NCBI GenBank assembly: GCA_014529385.2
Contig: CM043957.1
Coordinates: 65,034,003-65,098,002 of the forward strand
Direction of reading: 5' to 3'
Source of the DNA: Adiantum capillus-veneris
Lineage: Eukaryota; Streptophyta; Polypodiopsida; Polypodiales; Pteridaceae
Length of the DNA stretch: 64,000 nt
Shown piece after piece: positions 23,655 to 36,700 of the stretch (within the stretch, counting starts at the first letter, position 1; each line of letters starts with the position of its first letter). The notes beneath the pieces were generated by a model, which worked only from the letters and a program-made list of their open reading frames with translations, had not been told where the DNA came from and made no database searches. Position numbers and translations under genes: made by a program.

Positions 23655-26428
23655 CAGCATACATACATGACAGCTTAGTAAAGACGGGCAACAAAAAGCC
23701 AACATACATAGTGCCAGTAGAACTGATCACCAAGGTGGTTTATGGGGCACTACACGCTAAAGGAAGGTGGCCTGACCCCCCATCTCAGAATGATTGGCTG
23801 AGAATCAAAGAAGACAAGGAATATGAGCCGCAAAGGGCACCAAGGGTGGCTACGAGATTGAAGAGATGGCTGGAGCCAGTTGAAGAGGAGCAACTCGAGC
23901 AGAAGAAAGGAAAGAAGGAGTTTTCTCAAGTGCCGGCCAAAGAAACGAGGTCTCAGAAAGCGGCAAGACTCAAGAGGCTGATGGAGAGTTTTCGAGCAGA
24001 AAGAGCCCTCAAGGGTGATTTAAACGAACTCTGGAATCCATCTCTCGAGTCTATGTCCGGATCTTCCAGAAGAGTGCAAAGGGACCGCTTTGAAGATTAT
24101 ATCAAGAATTTCGAGATTCTTGATGTTGCAGCGAAAAACATTCCCCATGTCCCTTTCACCGAGGAGGAAGTGGAGCAGATAAGGCAAACACTGCTAGATG
24201 AACAAGAAAGCCAAGAAAGAGAAAGAAAAACAAAAGCAGATAGGGACTTGAAGGGAAAACCGGCAGCTTTACCAGATAGCCCTAAACCCAGCCCGCAGCC
24301 ATCTCCACCGCCCTCACCACCTCCCAGCAGCCCTCCACCAGAAGATAAGGAGGCTGAGGACAAACAAGATGAAAGGCAAGCTGAGGAGCAAGAGCAAAGG
24401 CAGGAACCTGAGCCAAAGGAAGAGGCCAAGCCTGAGTCTGAGCAAAAAGGATTAGATGAGGCCTACTACGCATTTTTGGACCTGCTAGCTGCAGGCTATA
24501 CAAAGGAAGAAGCCGCCACATTTGCATTCGACTTGGCGAGGACAGGGCATAAAGAACAGATGCAAGGCATCCGGCTAGTGGAGCTAAAAGAAATTTCTAC
24601 CAACACGGTAGACCTGCACCCGCCCTCCAATGACTGGGACGTGGTGATGACAAAGCTAGCTGGATTGCGAGCACAATCCATGGCTTCAGAGAAAGAAATG
24701 ACAACTCTCAAGGCCACTGAAGAACATATCAAAAAGGAGGTAGATTCTCTGCAAACACAAAGCCAAAGGCAAAAGAGAGAGAAGATGACCTGCAGGCCAG
24801 CTTGGCAATGGCTCTACAAAACTGCCAAGCAATGGAAGAAGCAAATGAGGCAACAACATAAAGAATACAAGCAACTGAAGAAGAGTGTCTGCAGCTCAGC
24901 AAGTCATTGCGAGATGCCAAAAGAGAAAGGGATAATCTGACACTACAACTGGCCGAAGAATCGAAAGAAGTAGAGGCCATGAGAAATGCCAAAGAAAAAG
25001 CAGAGATAGAACAAGAAGCAAGCCTGGATGAGGTCCTTGAGCTCAAGGACCAACTAAAAGTCAAAGATCAAACCATCCAGAGGCTGCGAGCATCACCTGC
25101 TAGAGTCAGAGCTACGAGCTCGACTCAAATCATTTTCGAGAGTCAACTATATGAAGAGCAAATGCAGGAACTTTTGAAGGAGCTCACTCTCGAGAAAAAG
25201 CAGAGGTTAATGATGGCTGAAGGTTCTATCGTAATGCAAACAAGAATGGAGGAGGGCCAAAAAGCCCTACAAGAAGAAGTGGAAAACATAAAGAAAAAGC
25301 TTGAGGAGGCGGAAAGAGTAAACGCTGAACTTAATGACCTCCTTGTGAATATGGGCGGAGAAGCTCAAGCGGAAAAGCAAACACTCCTCACGAAAATTGA
25401 GGAGTTGAAAGGCTAGCAAGGAGGAGAAGCAGAAAGCTCAGGGCCAGCCGCCAATGAGGCCATCGACCTCAAAAATGTGGCAGATCCTGTGGACACACAC
25501 ATGCAAGAGGAAAGCATAGCAGGATCCTCTCAAGAGCCACGGGATCTAACACAAGAAGAGGAGGAAAAATTGTGTACAAGGCAATAGAGGAAGAGCTAAG
25601 AGAAAGCACGAAGGAAGCCTTGGAATGGGAGCAGAGGGTCTTCAAATCTATGACAATTCAGAAGATCGACGCCAGCAATCTCAGGCGCGAGTGGCTTCAA
25701 CCCTCTCTCCCATATCCATTGTTGAAATATGAGGCAGCAACAATAAACACGCGGATCATAGAAAATCCAACGGAACCTCTCTACAATGCAAACACCTCAA
25801 AGCCAGAAAGAGTTAAGCTTATAGTGGATTCTCAGCCAAAGTGGAGGAAGGCTTGGCTTACCAAGTACCCACAATACCTAATCCACCTGGTAGAGGCACC
25901 TAAAGATATCAGAGACAATCTCAGCTTCTGTCCCCTACCAAGGGTTAGGATGTGGAAGGCACACCAAATTTTGCAAAGAAACCAACCCACTTGGCTGAAT
26001 TACCCAAAGCTGCCGCGCGTGAAGGCAGGTGAGAGAATAAGTGTCCAATACATGGTGAAAACCCTAACGGGCACCATAAAGTTGTTCACTGGCTCACCTG
26101 ACCTTACATGCATTATGATGAGGAAGATTTGCAGAACCATCTTAGCAATGTTCGAGACCTTCAAGCCACGCCAGATGACCGACAGCATATTCTTCTTCCA
26201 AGATACATACAGATGTAATTACGATCTGTCAGGTCAGCCTTCCAAGGAGGTGATACATGCGCTGTATCAAAGAATCATGTTTCTACCATCCTATCACCTC
26301 CAGGCTTTTGAAGAAGCTTTCTATACGGGGTTCTTCACCATGAATACAGAGATCTTTGGCCCAACAATGTTGAACCTACATGCCAGGTACGAATCACTGA
26401 TACAGATGCAGGAAACAATCAGATGAAG
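23655..26428 (+). pseudogene. Third ORF of element A, C-terminal part: Pro-rich and coiled coil
   Basis: The frame cut by the copia element resumes here and runs to 24940. It holds a basic region, a Pro/Ser-rich linker (about 24286-24345) and an acidic Glu/Gln stretch. A shift near 24900 leads to a long coiled coil rich in Glu, Lys and Leu (24907-25416). A TAG at 25414, then another shift near 25580, lead to a last open part (25572-26426) of 284 codons that looks globular, with many Trp, Tyr and Pro. Together with 16868-17548 the ancestral protein was about 1150 residues. No transmembrane or envelope feature is seen and I do not recognise the family. It lies 50 bp upstream of the 3' LTR. Confidence 0.6.
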
Positions 26429-26463
26429 CAGCAGAACAAGGCCATGTCGGGGACGACATGAGC

Positions 26464-26477
26464 AAGGAGGGGGGGAG
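26464..26477 (+). other. 3' polypurine tract of element A
   Basis: AAGGAGGGGGGGAG ends directly at the LTR start TGTTAG. Its core is repeated at 14199-14211. Confidence 0.85.
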
Positions 26478-27412
26478 TGTTAGAAGCTGGACACACCCCA
26501 CGGCATGTAACTACTCGGAGGACTATTATTTTGTAATTATTCATTCATTAAGGAAAACCCTATTTTTCACCTTGTAATTATTGGGACTTACAGAAATTTC
26601 CAGATTATATCTCAGTTTTGATCGATAGATTGAGTAGATGGTTGATTTTGTAACTTTAGGGTTTGAGAAGTTGTAAGGTATATATACCACTTTTTGACCT
26701 TAATGAAAAACCTTTTGTCATTTTAAAAGAGGTTTTGAAGTCTGTGAGTGAACGTACTGTGTACGAGAGAGAGAGAGTGTGAGCTTCATCTTGACACTAC
26801 ATGTGCTCCAAGGGTCGGGACTCGAGTGCGGAGAAGTGCAGCATCTTGCCCCCGACTAGAGCTACACGCCAATACCAACATTGCGCGCCTACGGTCCGGC
26901 TTTGCAAGCTCCTTCTACGAGCTTCATCGGTTGTTTGGGTGAGCATACGTTGTCCGATTTTTCATTGCAGCATATCCATGCGTTCACATTGAGTAGACCT
27001 ACACATTAGGCACTTTAGATTTCGGAAACAAAGACCTGCACATTTCAGCCAGACATCCTACGTGTTTCTACACCGGGTGTTTTGGGTCGGGATTTTGGTT
27101 CATAGACCTTATGGAGAGTGACCTATTGGTATTAGTAGGGTCTCCTTCAAGTTCTATGGTGTTTCGAGATTGTTTGATGGGTGTTCGGCTCTAGAAAGCA
27201 TTGTAGGAAGTTCCTCTCTTGCACTCTTGAAGGCTGTGACTTAGACAATTGGTAGAGACCTCTGTAGGAATTAGTTAGGAGTCGGTCAAGTGTAGGTTGA
27301 CATCTTATACTTGCTTCCACGCGCCTGCGGGTCGAGCTTCGTCCTTATCTGACATTACATGTTAGGTGAGTTCTCGCTGTGCTGACGTCTGTCACGGCGT
27401 ATCCGTCCAACA
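26478..27412 (+). repeat. 3' LTR of element A
   Basis: 935 bp, TGTTAG at the start and CCAACA at the end, directly after the polypurine tract. A TATA box TATATATA is at 26679-26686, and a GA tract (about 26765-26779) lies some 85 bp downstream, in the expected transcribed leader. The last 225 bp match the 5' LTR remnant. A degenerate half of the 22-bp palindrome (GACATCCTACG) occurs at 27052-27062. Confidence 0.9.
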
Positions 27413-28527
27413 GAGGCCCTCAAGACGGAGCTTGGCAATTGGGCAAAAGGTTCCGCATTCCAAGTAACCAAGTAGAATTATGCTTTGAGTTTCCTTTTTG
27501 GGGGACTTGAATGACATGATAATTCACATGTATGGTCATTTTTTGGGGATTTAAAATTTTGAGGTGGTATAGAAATTCGTATGTAAACTTGATTAACTTG
27601 CTACATTCTCATAGAAGACGTGATTCATGACTCTAATAGCGTATGGAAAGATATTTCAAGGTTGTATGAAGTGTATTGTTTGTTGGTGTTTATACCTTGT
27701 GATTTATGGTCTGTGTGGTTTGTTGGAGTTTATGGTCCATGGTCTGCGATTTAGGGTTTGAATGGTTATTGACATGGCTTTATCCAATTAGTGAGATGGT
27801 TCAATCCATGGGATATGATTTTTGGTTTGGTTTTATGATACAAATGGTCATTATCATGGCTTTATCCAATCTGGGACAATTCAATCCATGGGACGTGATT
27901 ATGGTTCGGTTTAATGGTATGTGTGGTTTGTTGTGAGTTTACTGTCTATGGTATATGGTTTAGGCTTGTTGGAGATGTACATGATTTATGGCTGTGATGC
28001 CTTGTTGTTATGTAGTTGTTCATCGTCTGGACTATTTGACACTTAATTCAGGTGTGATAGTTCATGGTGCAGATGGTTATGATTCATGGCATGGTTTGGT
28101 TTCATTTTGTTATTTTAGTCAATTTGGGTTCGAATGCTTTACTCGTCTTTCTCACTTGAACGTCGCTAAATTTCGGCTACATAAATCTTCTACGGTTGCT
28201 CTCTCGAGTTTTAGTAAATTTGGGTTGTAGAGATAGTAAATTAGGGTTGTGGGATAGTAAATTCCGGTGGCTCGCATAACCTTGATAAACAAGCTCTTTG
28301 GATTTTTGAGTAAATTCGGGCTGTGGGAATAGTAAATTTGGGCATACCTCTATCGTTCATACAAAAATGGTTAAATTTTGACTTAAGTGAGTTTAGGGCC
28401 ATAGATCCCCTGCTAAAAAGCCCATGTGAGATAGTGAGGAGGGAAGGGGGGTTCTTTCATAAATCTCAAGGGAAGGTGGTGTTGCAAAACACCTTTTTTT
28501 TGTTTTCTTGAAGGGAGGTAAGTACCT
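27413..28527 (-). repeat. Arm 1 of the inverted duplication: 3' flank of the minus-strand gene
   Basis: This is the diverged reverse complement of 38541-40190. Anchors include 27437-27475 against 40110-40150, 27995-28085 against 39120-39160 plus 39588-39630, and 28383-28450 against about 38575-38640. No gene is supported; T-rich repeats of TATGGTTT type and repeated TAGTAAATT phrases dominate. Confidence 0.7.
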
Positions 28528-29357
28528 TCAAGTACCTTCTTTGAGGTCGTATTTCAGCAGGTTGGCCAAGTCTTCTACTATTTTGATGGAATCTTGCATT
28601 CTTCTAGAAAGTTTCTCCACTACAGGTCTTGATTTTATCCACTTTCTTAAAGAACACCATGTCATCACATCTAGGAAATGACCCTCTTCAAGGTCCCTTT
28701 GTGATGATTTCAAAAAGTAATAAGAGCAGCTATTTTGTATTTCATGTGTTTTGAATGTTATGGATACCGAAAGTATTTTTTGATAAATTATGTAAAATCT
28801 AGGACTAGAATCACTCACTGATTTAGACAGTACAGTGAGTATCTTAGATGATTTTATGAATAGCGTATGAGATAAAGAATTGAGAAATGTGTGGTGAGAC
28901 TTAATCTTTTTTAGCATAATATTAAATATATTTCTCAAATGAAACAAGAATGAAGATGCTTGTCTATAAGCTTCAAAAGGTAGGTGGGGTGCTATACATA
29001 TTGAAATCTGGATAAAGTGATTGATCATGATGTTTGCAGGAGAGAATTGAGTGCCATTTGGTAGAGAAAAAGTGCAGCTTTTACTTGTGATCTCTTAGAT
29101 AAGAATTGAGTTTTTAGGAGGCTGGCTAGATCTCCATAGAGGGTGGTGAGGTGAGAGGGAGAAATAGAATCTATATTGAAAAAATATCTAATTTGAAGCC
29201 CTAGAAGGAACATCAAACTCAATGCAGACATTAAAGTGATGAATGGTGCCTCGAGCTGCTTGAAAATTGGATCCATCTCATAGCCTAGTACATAATTGGC
29301 CACCAACAAGATAAGGAGTACAAGGAGTAGAACCTGCAACCACGAGTTTGTTGACAT
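28528..29357 (-). pseudogene. Uncharacterised membrane-protein-like gene, arm 1 copy
   Basis: Two ORFs overlap by ATGA at 29025-29028: the upstream one (110 codons, 29357-29025) and the downstream one (166 codons, 29028-28528). Where the upstream ORF stops with TGA, the plus-strand copy has TGG, and its frame continues. A stop mutation plus a frameshift in one gene of about 275 codons is therefore likely. The N-terminus has a hydrophobic segment (about residues 7-25, possible signal anchor) and a second one (about 38-62). The C-terminus has a charged helix with KLSRRMQDSIKIVEDLANLL, shared by both copies. The family is unknown to me. The ATG at 29357 is supported by two other copies of the same start. 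Confidence 0.5.
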
Positions 29358-29404
29358 GGTTTAGAACTTAAGTGTATATAACATTTCTTAGAAGTTAAGT
29401 GTGT

Positions 29405-29414
29405 GTATTTATAC
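29405..29414 (-). promoter_or_regulatory. TATA-like promoter of the 29357 gene
   Basis: On the minus strand AGTATAAATA lies about 50 bp before the ATG. It is conserved at the same place in both plus-strand copies (211-218 and 29773-29780). Confidence 0.5.
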
Positions 29415-29482
29415 TAATTATCTGTTGTGTCATCAATTCTCTGCCTCTTATGAAGAACAACTATAAGATGATTACCATGAGT

Positions 29483-29488
<6 letters not shown>

Positions 29489-29567
<79 letters not shown>

Positions 29568-29585
29568 ACACCCCCCCCCCCCCCC
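29489..29585 (+). repeat. (CT)n followed by poly-C
   Basis: About 78 bases of CT, then AACA and 15 C. It lies at the centre of an inverted repeat formed by 29357-29470 and 29715-29835. The window's first bases (CTCT, AACA, 15 C) repeat its right end. Confidence 0.95.
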
Positions 29586-29846
29586 GGTCCCAAGTGAGTT
29601 GCATGTGTTGGCTAATTTGATTTTGTGGATGATAATGAGCAGGTTGGTAACAACCATGATGTCGATGGAGATGGTATTACAAGGGATGCAAATACTCTTG
29701 TGCAACTTTCTTCAGCATCCTATTCTTCATAAAAATCTCAGCAAAGAATTTGATGACACAACAAATAATTAGTATAAATATACACACTTATTTTCTAAGC
29801 AATGTTATTTACACTTAACTTCTAATCCATGTCAACAAACTTATGG
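29586..29846 (+). pseudogene. 5' end of the membrane-protein-like gene, arm 2 copy
   Basis: Near-identical to 24-284. TATA-like TATAAATA lies at 29773-29780 and the ATG at 29829, opening six codons. The gene is then interrupted by an element A fragment (29847-31694) and resumes at 31695 in the same register as the arm 1 gene (codons for Leu-x-x-x-Leu-Leu). Confidence 0.6.
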
Positions 29847-31694
29847 AAGTTTCCTCTCTAGAAAGCATTGTAGGAAGTTTCCTCTCTTGCACTCTTGAAG
29901 GCTGTGACTTAGACAATTGGTAGAGACCTCTGTAGGAATTAGTTAGGCGTCGGTTGAGTGTAGGTTGACACCTTATACTTGCTTCCACGCGCCTACGGGT
30001 CGAGCTTCTTCCTTAGCTGACATTACATGTTAGGTGAGCTCTCGTTGTGCTGACGTCCGTCGCGGCGTATCCATCCAACATTGGCGCCGCTACCGGGGAC
30101 AAAAACCTTAGGTAGGTGACCAAGACTAATTCTTGAGGATTGGGATTTTTGGCTTGCCAAGAGTCTCGCTTTAAATTTAGATAGGATCAGAGGGTGGAGG
30201 ACTCTCTAGGTCTTAGAGGGAGTCTAGGAAGCGTGTGTCTGGCCTAGATCCTTCGACTTAGGTAGACGAGGTTGACTTAGGTAGTTTTAGGTAGTAGTCG
30301 ATTCCTAGAGTAGGAGTTGGAGTGGTAGGAGCGGTGAGAGGAGAGCTTGAGAGTCCGGAGAGGCCAAAAAGAAACCAAAAACACCATTATCACGATAGGT
30401 AGGAGTAGAGTAAGTAGGACATCATGATTCAGGATCTAGAGCATTTCATGCATGTACACTTGCTTGGTAGAATCATTACAAGTTTGTAAAAGACGCAAAA
30501 AGATGCAAAAGTGTGTTTGAAAGCCTAATTGAAGTCCAAAAGTTACTGTGAGTGTTTCTGATAGATCTACAGAGCATCAGGAGCATTCCTGTCAGAAAAA
30601 AATTTAATTTTAAGCAGGAGACATCCTATGCGTAGGATGTCTACACGCTAATCTGAGAGGAATTTTGGGATTTTGAGTTGACCAGTGTGTTGAAAAGGTA
30701 GTATTTACTCTAATTTCAACTGGAAAGTGGAAATTTCGCCATATCTTGACAGGATAAGGCCAGATAGACTGAAATTCCCAGACATCCTACCCAAATAGTG
30801 CCAAAACATTATTTTGGGACCAAAACCATAAGATGGCCGCATGAGCATGTCTTGCATGATATATTGAGTGACTGAAAGGGGTTTCACCTCATTTGGATAA
30901 GAAAATTGGATTCAAAGCGGACTTTAGCACTTTTGACTCAAAAAAGCAAAAACAGCTGAAATTTGGGACTTTTGACATCCAAAACAAAATCTAAGCATAC
31001 CACTGGGTTACTGAAATCAAAGGGAAGCTGTGGGACAAATCTGGGGTCAAACAGGCCAAAAAGACATCCTACGTGTAGAATGTCTTTTGAGTGATTTGGG
31101 ACTCCAAACTGAATTCTGAGTATGCCAAAGTGATCAGCAACTCAAGGGGAGCCTGGGCTTTGAGTTTGAAGCCATAATGATGAAAAAGACATCCTACGCG
31201 TAGTATGTCTAATGCAAGAAATTGAAGCCAGACTTTGACTTTGAGCATAGTAAGGTGTTATATAGCCTAAGGCAAGCCTCCTAGTCAATTTTGGTCCAAT
31301 TTGGAGTTGATTAAACTGATCAATACCATCAACAGGCCGTCGAAACAGATTTTTCACTCATTGACCAGCTAATAGGTGTCCAAATCAAAAAGTAAAAGCA
31401 GCTGTAAGCTCAGCACAACAAGAGGGAACAACAATGCAAAAATCCAGGCAAAACACAGCAGGAGACATCTTACGCGTAGGATGTCTATTAGGGCATGCTG
31501 CAAAGAAAATTTTCCATGGCATAGACAGTGAGATTCCATTTGGCTTAAGGGTTCCAGAACTTCTTTTAGAAGTGAATTTGGACCTTGTTTGCTCATTTGA
31601 CGAAGCAAAGACTGAATTCAGATTTTTCGCGTAAATTGGCCAACATCACAGGGAAGTACTGTTTCAGATTAGCAAACTTAATCCAGAACAGCAG
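29847..31694 (+). mobile_element. LTR-leader fragment of element A inserted in the gene
   Basis: It contains the truncated LTR end (29847-30080), the primer site (30082-30099) and the leader without the TIR transposon, up to the equivalent of position 4112. Identity to copy 1 is very high. It has no gag and no 3' LTR. Both its left junction and that of element A fuse the same gene codons to the same LTR base, so the two are related by duplication or recombination. Confidence 0.85.
30620..31485. repeat. Palindrome cluster in the duplicated leader
   Basis: Copies of the 22-bp palindrome lie at 30620-30641, 31063-31084, 31188-31209 and 31464-31485, with spacing 443, 125 and 276 bp. Each has one to three changes, different from those in copy 1, while keeping most of the inverted symmetry. 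Confidence 0.85.
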
Positions 31695-32694
<1,000 letters not shown>

Positions 32695-32745
32695 AATCTC
32701 CTCTCCCCTTTTTTTTATAAAAAAGATGCTTTGAAACACTATATT

Positions 32746-33359
32746 TGTAACAGGCTTGGCCACTCCAAGAGATAAAAGCGATAGAAACACACGAACAGAA
32801 ACTTCATAATCACTGAACTTTTGTAGAGATAAAGAGAGAGAGAGAGAGAGAGCGAGAGACAGAGTCGACACGGCCCGACGTAGTTCCGTGCCCTAAGGTA
32901 TTGGCCCCAGAGTCTAGCGTCCCTTTTGGTATTTCTTTTTTATTAATCATTGCAAAGTACAATTCGTGAGGGACTCTGCTCTCAGACTCTAAGTCCAGAT
33001 ACCTTACAGAGGGAGGCCACAACTAAATTTAGAAGGGATGCCCAAAGTAGAGCCCCAAAAGCAGTTAAACTCAAAAGTAGTTGAGTCCCAAAAGCAATTG
33101 GCTCCAAAAACTTCCAAAAGAAGCATCAGTGTAATTTTCAAAATTCTTTACAGGTTGCCATGTCAACAGGTTGTCAGTGCGATTTTTGGGTTTCCACATT
33201 AGTAGGCCGTCAGTGCTAATTACAGGCGTCTGTACAGCTGTCGTGTCATCTACCTATTAGTGCATTCTGCGAACAATCCATACAGTTGTGCCATGTCATC
33301 ATCTGTCCGTACAGTTATTCTGTCCACGGGTGGTCATCCCACATCATCATTTTGTGGCA
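32746..33359 (-). repeat. 3' LTR of element B
   Basis: Direct repeat of 37937-38540, visibly diverged (many substitutions). On the minus strand it starts TGCCACAAAATG and ends CCTGTTACA. It carries a GA tract at 32826-32853. A purine-rich tract on the minus strand follows at 33360-33372. Confidence 0.88.
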
Positions 33360-34985
33360 TAGCCCTCTCTCGAAAGATTGTAATCGCCCTCAATTACGCC
33401 TACAAAATAGATGACAGAGGCCATAAACTATTTCAACAAACACTGACTCTAACTGACACACTAGACGACACAAATCCAGCACTTGTATAAAGACGACAGT
33501 CACATCACATCACATCATATCACCTCACAATCAGATCACATTCAGATCACATCAGATAGAAATTCATTCAAAATCTCAAAGCATGACTGTCAGCAACATT
33601 ATTTATTAGTAATCTCATATAGATCCATCCCGGACCTCACTGATGTCGGATTGACTAATCCCATATTGCGATCATGTCTGTAGAGATTTTTGACTCAAGC
33701 ATCGCCGTGTGCGAGTAATCATTCGCCTCATGCACTATCGTGTGCAAGAAATCTTTTTCAGGATCCCATTTTGGAGTACTTCTCTCATAAAGTGATTCAA
33801 CATAATACTATCAGCCCATCAGTATCCCTGAAACCGAATGGGAAATCAGTGACTTTATTCCATCTAGGTAATCTGTGACAAAGGAGTGGAGTAACTCTCC
33901 TCTTGTGCAGTCCCGCCTGCACCAGATTCAACCCACCCCACCCGCTGACTTGTGGGAACTCTTGGAATAGCCACTGCTAGACCAAAGCTCGAGGTAACGT
34001 TCCATATCCAAGGAGTATATACTAGGTCCTCCTCCTCCATTCATTTTGCATTCAATGCTCGATGGTTCTTAACTAAGAACCACCGTTCACTTTACCTTTC
34101 TCTTTCCTGTCGTGGAAAGCCAGTATCTATTTCAGAATGACTACCTCCTCGCTCTCTTTCACTTCAGGTTCATTTAGGAGCTATCACTGCTCCAAAGTGA
34201 TCATCATTCATTCTTTCGTTCTTTATTTCTTTCGTTTCCTAAGGCGTACCTTCTCAAACCGTAAGAGCACCCAAATCATTTTCCTTCAACTGCAAGTCAC
34301 GTTGAATCATGTTCGCTGCCTTCTGAAGCCGTGCTTGACACTTCTCAAGAGGCTCGTGCACCTTGGCAAAAGAAGTATTCAGATCTAGATCATACTGATG
34401 TGCTTCAAAAATATTATCTTGGGTCTAGGGAATGTTCTGACCTACTAGCTGATTCTTTTTCCTTTCTTTCGCCGTGTGCCCTGGGACCTGCGAGTAGCGT
34501 CTATCGTTTCCCCTATCCATTGGCACGTTGGATGTGTTTCTCTGCGTAACAACAAAGTAGATCACCATGCATGCACGGTTACTTTCAAGTAAGATTCCGC
34601 CTTTTGCTACCTGGAATGTTTTGAGAACCACTCTCCAGAGAAGGCGACGTCAAACTATTGTACAAACTCAAGGGCTTGATGGGTCTGAAAAATGTTTGAA
34701 ACTTGATGGCCTGACTCCCTTCCTCGAACTCCTTGGTTTTCTTGTTGATCTGGTCATTGTCAAAAGAGGACGAGCTCTCCTCCTTTGAATGGCTAGATGG
34801 CCTTTCATGCCTTCTAGACTTTGTTTCAAAAATCTACTTCAAAAGAATCTTATCTTAGGTGCTTAGAAATTGAAGAACCTTCTTAGCACCCTCGAATACT
34901 TCAATTGGCGCATTTCTCGTGGGTTGTCATAGGCAAATTCCACCAAGTGCAAAAACTTTTGCCATTACATTTTCTCATCCAAAAA
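33360..34985 (-). other. Element B region after the integrase core
   Basis: Expected to hold the integrase C-terminus and 3' untranslated part, but no stretch longer than about 80 codons is open and nothing is recognisable. It includes a run of CATCACATC-type repeats at 33495-33550. Confidence 0.4.
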
Positions 34986-35656
34986 AATAAGGCTTCAACA
35001 AATTCAAAACCATTGATTTGGCTATCTCAAATTTCCTATCTGTCTTCGGGTGGAACGAGGACGAGAACTGCAACCGCGTGCCAATGTTCTCCCAGATTTC
35101 CCTCCAAAAAAAAACTAGTCAAATGAGGATCCCTGTCCAAGCAATGGACTAAGGCATGCCATATATTCGGAAAATTAGTGAAACAAACGGTTTTGCCAAA
35201 TGATCGAGCTTAATTGTCTTCTATACCGTAAAGAAGGTAGTCCACTTACCGAATCTGTTGATGATAGTCCAAAAGCCATCATGCCTTCTTTGAGTCTTGG
35301 GGAGATAAAGATGAAATACATAGCAATGCTTTCTTAGGGGCGGGTGGGGATGGGTAAAGGCTGTAAGAGTCCATGTGTCTTATGCCTATCAAACTTGACC
35401 TTTGGCATACTAAAAAACTGCGAACAAAGTCATTCACATCCTTTTTAAGCCTCGGCCAGTAGAAATAATGCTTCACACCCTTCAAGGTGGTATCTATGTC
35501 GTGTTGGCCTGTAAAAGGTCGACAATGGAACTCGGTCAAGACCTTTTCCCTCAAGGGCTGTGTAACATACAACATTATTTTCTTCATTAAGTAGCCATCC
35601 CGCAAGGAATACCTTGGAAGTGTCTCCTTATTCTGTATGCGGGTAAAGATGTCCAA
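34986..35656 (-). pseudogene. Integrase traces of element B
   Basis: On the minus strand 35656-35279 encodes the integrase zinc module: FHCRPFTGQHDIDTTLKG, then YFYWPRLKKDV and CQR (the first Cys of the pair reads LVC). Below 35278 the core can be followed across several frames: FGKWTTFFTV, IYGMP, RDPHLTSFFW and FSSSFHPKTD, with stops and shifts between. Gene dead. Order and motifs fit Ty3 integrase. Confidence 0.75.
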
Positions 35657-35867
35657 TCATATTCTCAAGGGTTTTGAGACAAAGCATCCGCCACTGCCAC
35701 CAAATTTTTGTGTCCCTAAATATGGAAAATCTGGAAATGAAACTGTGACAAGATGTTAGCCCATCGCATTTGCTTTTCTGAAAGCTTCTTTTGTGACAGG
35801 AGATAGCGTAAACTCTGATGATCTATAAATATTATAAAATCAGCTCCGAGTAAATAGTGTCACCACA

Positions 35868-36700
35868 CTAAGTAAGCACATGGATCACTCCCAATAGCGC
35901 TTTTTCATAAATCTTTGCAACCATTTCAGGACGGAAAAACATCCTACTCTCATAAGAAATTACATGGATTTCTTGCATCAAGACTGCTCCCAACCTGCGG
36001 CCATAAGCATCACAGTAAACTTCAAATGTCTTTTGCAAGTCTAATAAGGCCAATACAAGTCTAGTAGTCAACTTTTCTTTGAAAGTCTCAAAGGCTGCAA
36101 GTCTCGGTTGATTCCAAGTAAAAGGAACTCCTTTTGGAGTCAGCATATGCAAAGGAGAAACTATCTTTGTAAATTTTTGAATGAACCACTGATAGTTATG
36201 AGCACAAGCCCAGATAAGCGTCGAACCTCATGAACATTCTTCAAATCAGGCCAATAATCTCAATTTTGGCCGGGTTCATGTTTACCCCTTCTGTTGAGGC
36301 GATGTGTCGCAAGAAATGTATCTCAGGCAAAGAAAAAAAGAACTCGCTCTTTTTCACATTTATGAGCAATTTATGATTCCACAGTGCCTAGAAAACCTGC
36401 AAAACAGGTGGGGTCTGTATTCTGCTTCATTCTTGGGAAAAGCGATAATGTTGTCAAAGAAAGTACCCACAAATGATTGGTACTCTCTGAAAATCCAAAA
36501 ACTCGTCTTGAAAGCTGTCTTGTAGACGTCTCCAAGAGCAATTGAGAGCTGATGATAATCACTCTTTAGATCAATTCAATAAGTAGAACCCTGAAGTCTG
36601 TCGAGTATATCATCGATTTTTGTAATGTGGAAATATATTATGGTTCATTGTTTCTTTATTTTGGCCTTTGCTAACTCTATAAAGTGGCCGGTTCGGTGGC
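35868..36700 (-). pseudogene. RT and RNase H traces of element B
   Basis: 36152-35868 (minus) is open for 94 codons: PFTWNQPRLAAFETFKEKL (end of RT) and VYCDAYGRRLGAVLMQE (start of RNase H). Above it, fragments such as LKNVHEVR and DPAK-like codons near 36200-36290 mark the RT thumb. The RT catalytic core between 36300 and 36700 is too decayed to read reliably. Confidence 0.7.

Noticed and set aside
16868-26428. Envelope gene in the third ORF
   Set aside because: No signal peptide, membrane segment or surface-protein cysteines; coiled coil and Pro-rich parts dominate.
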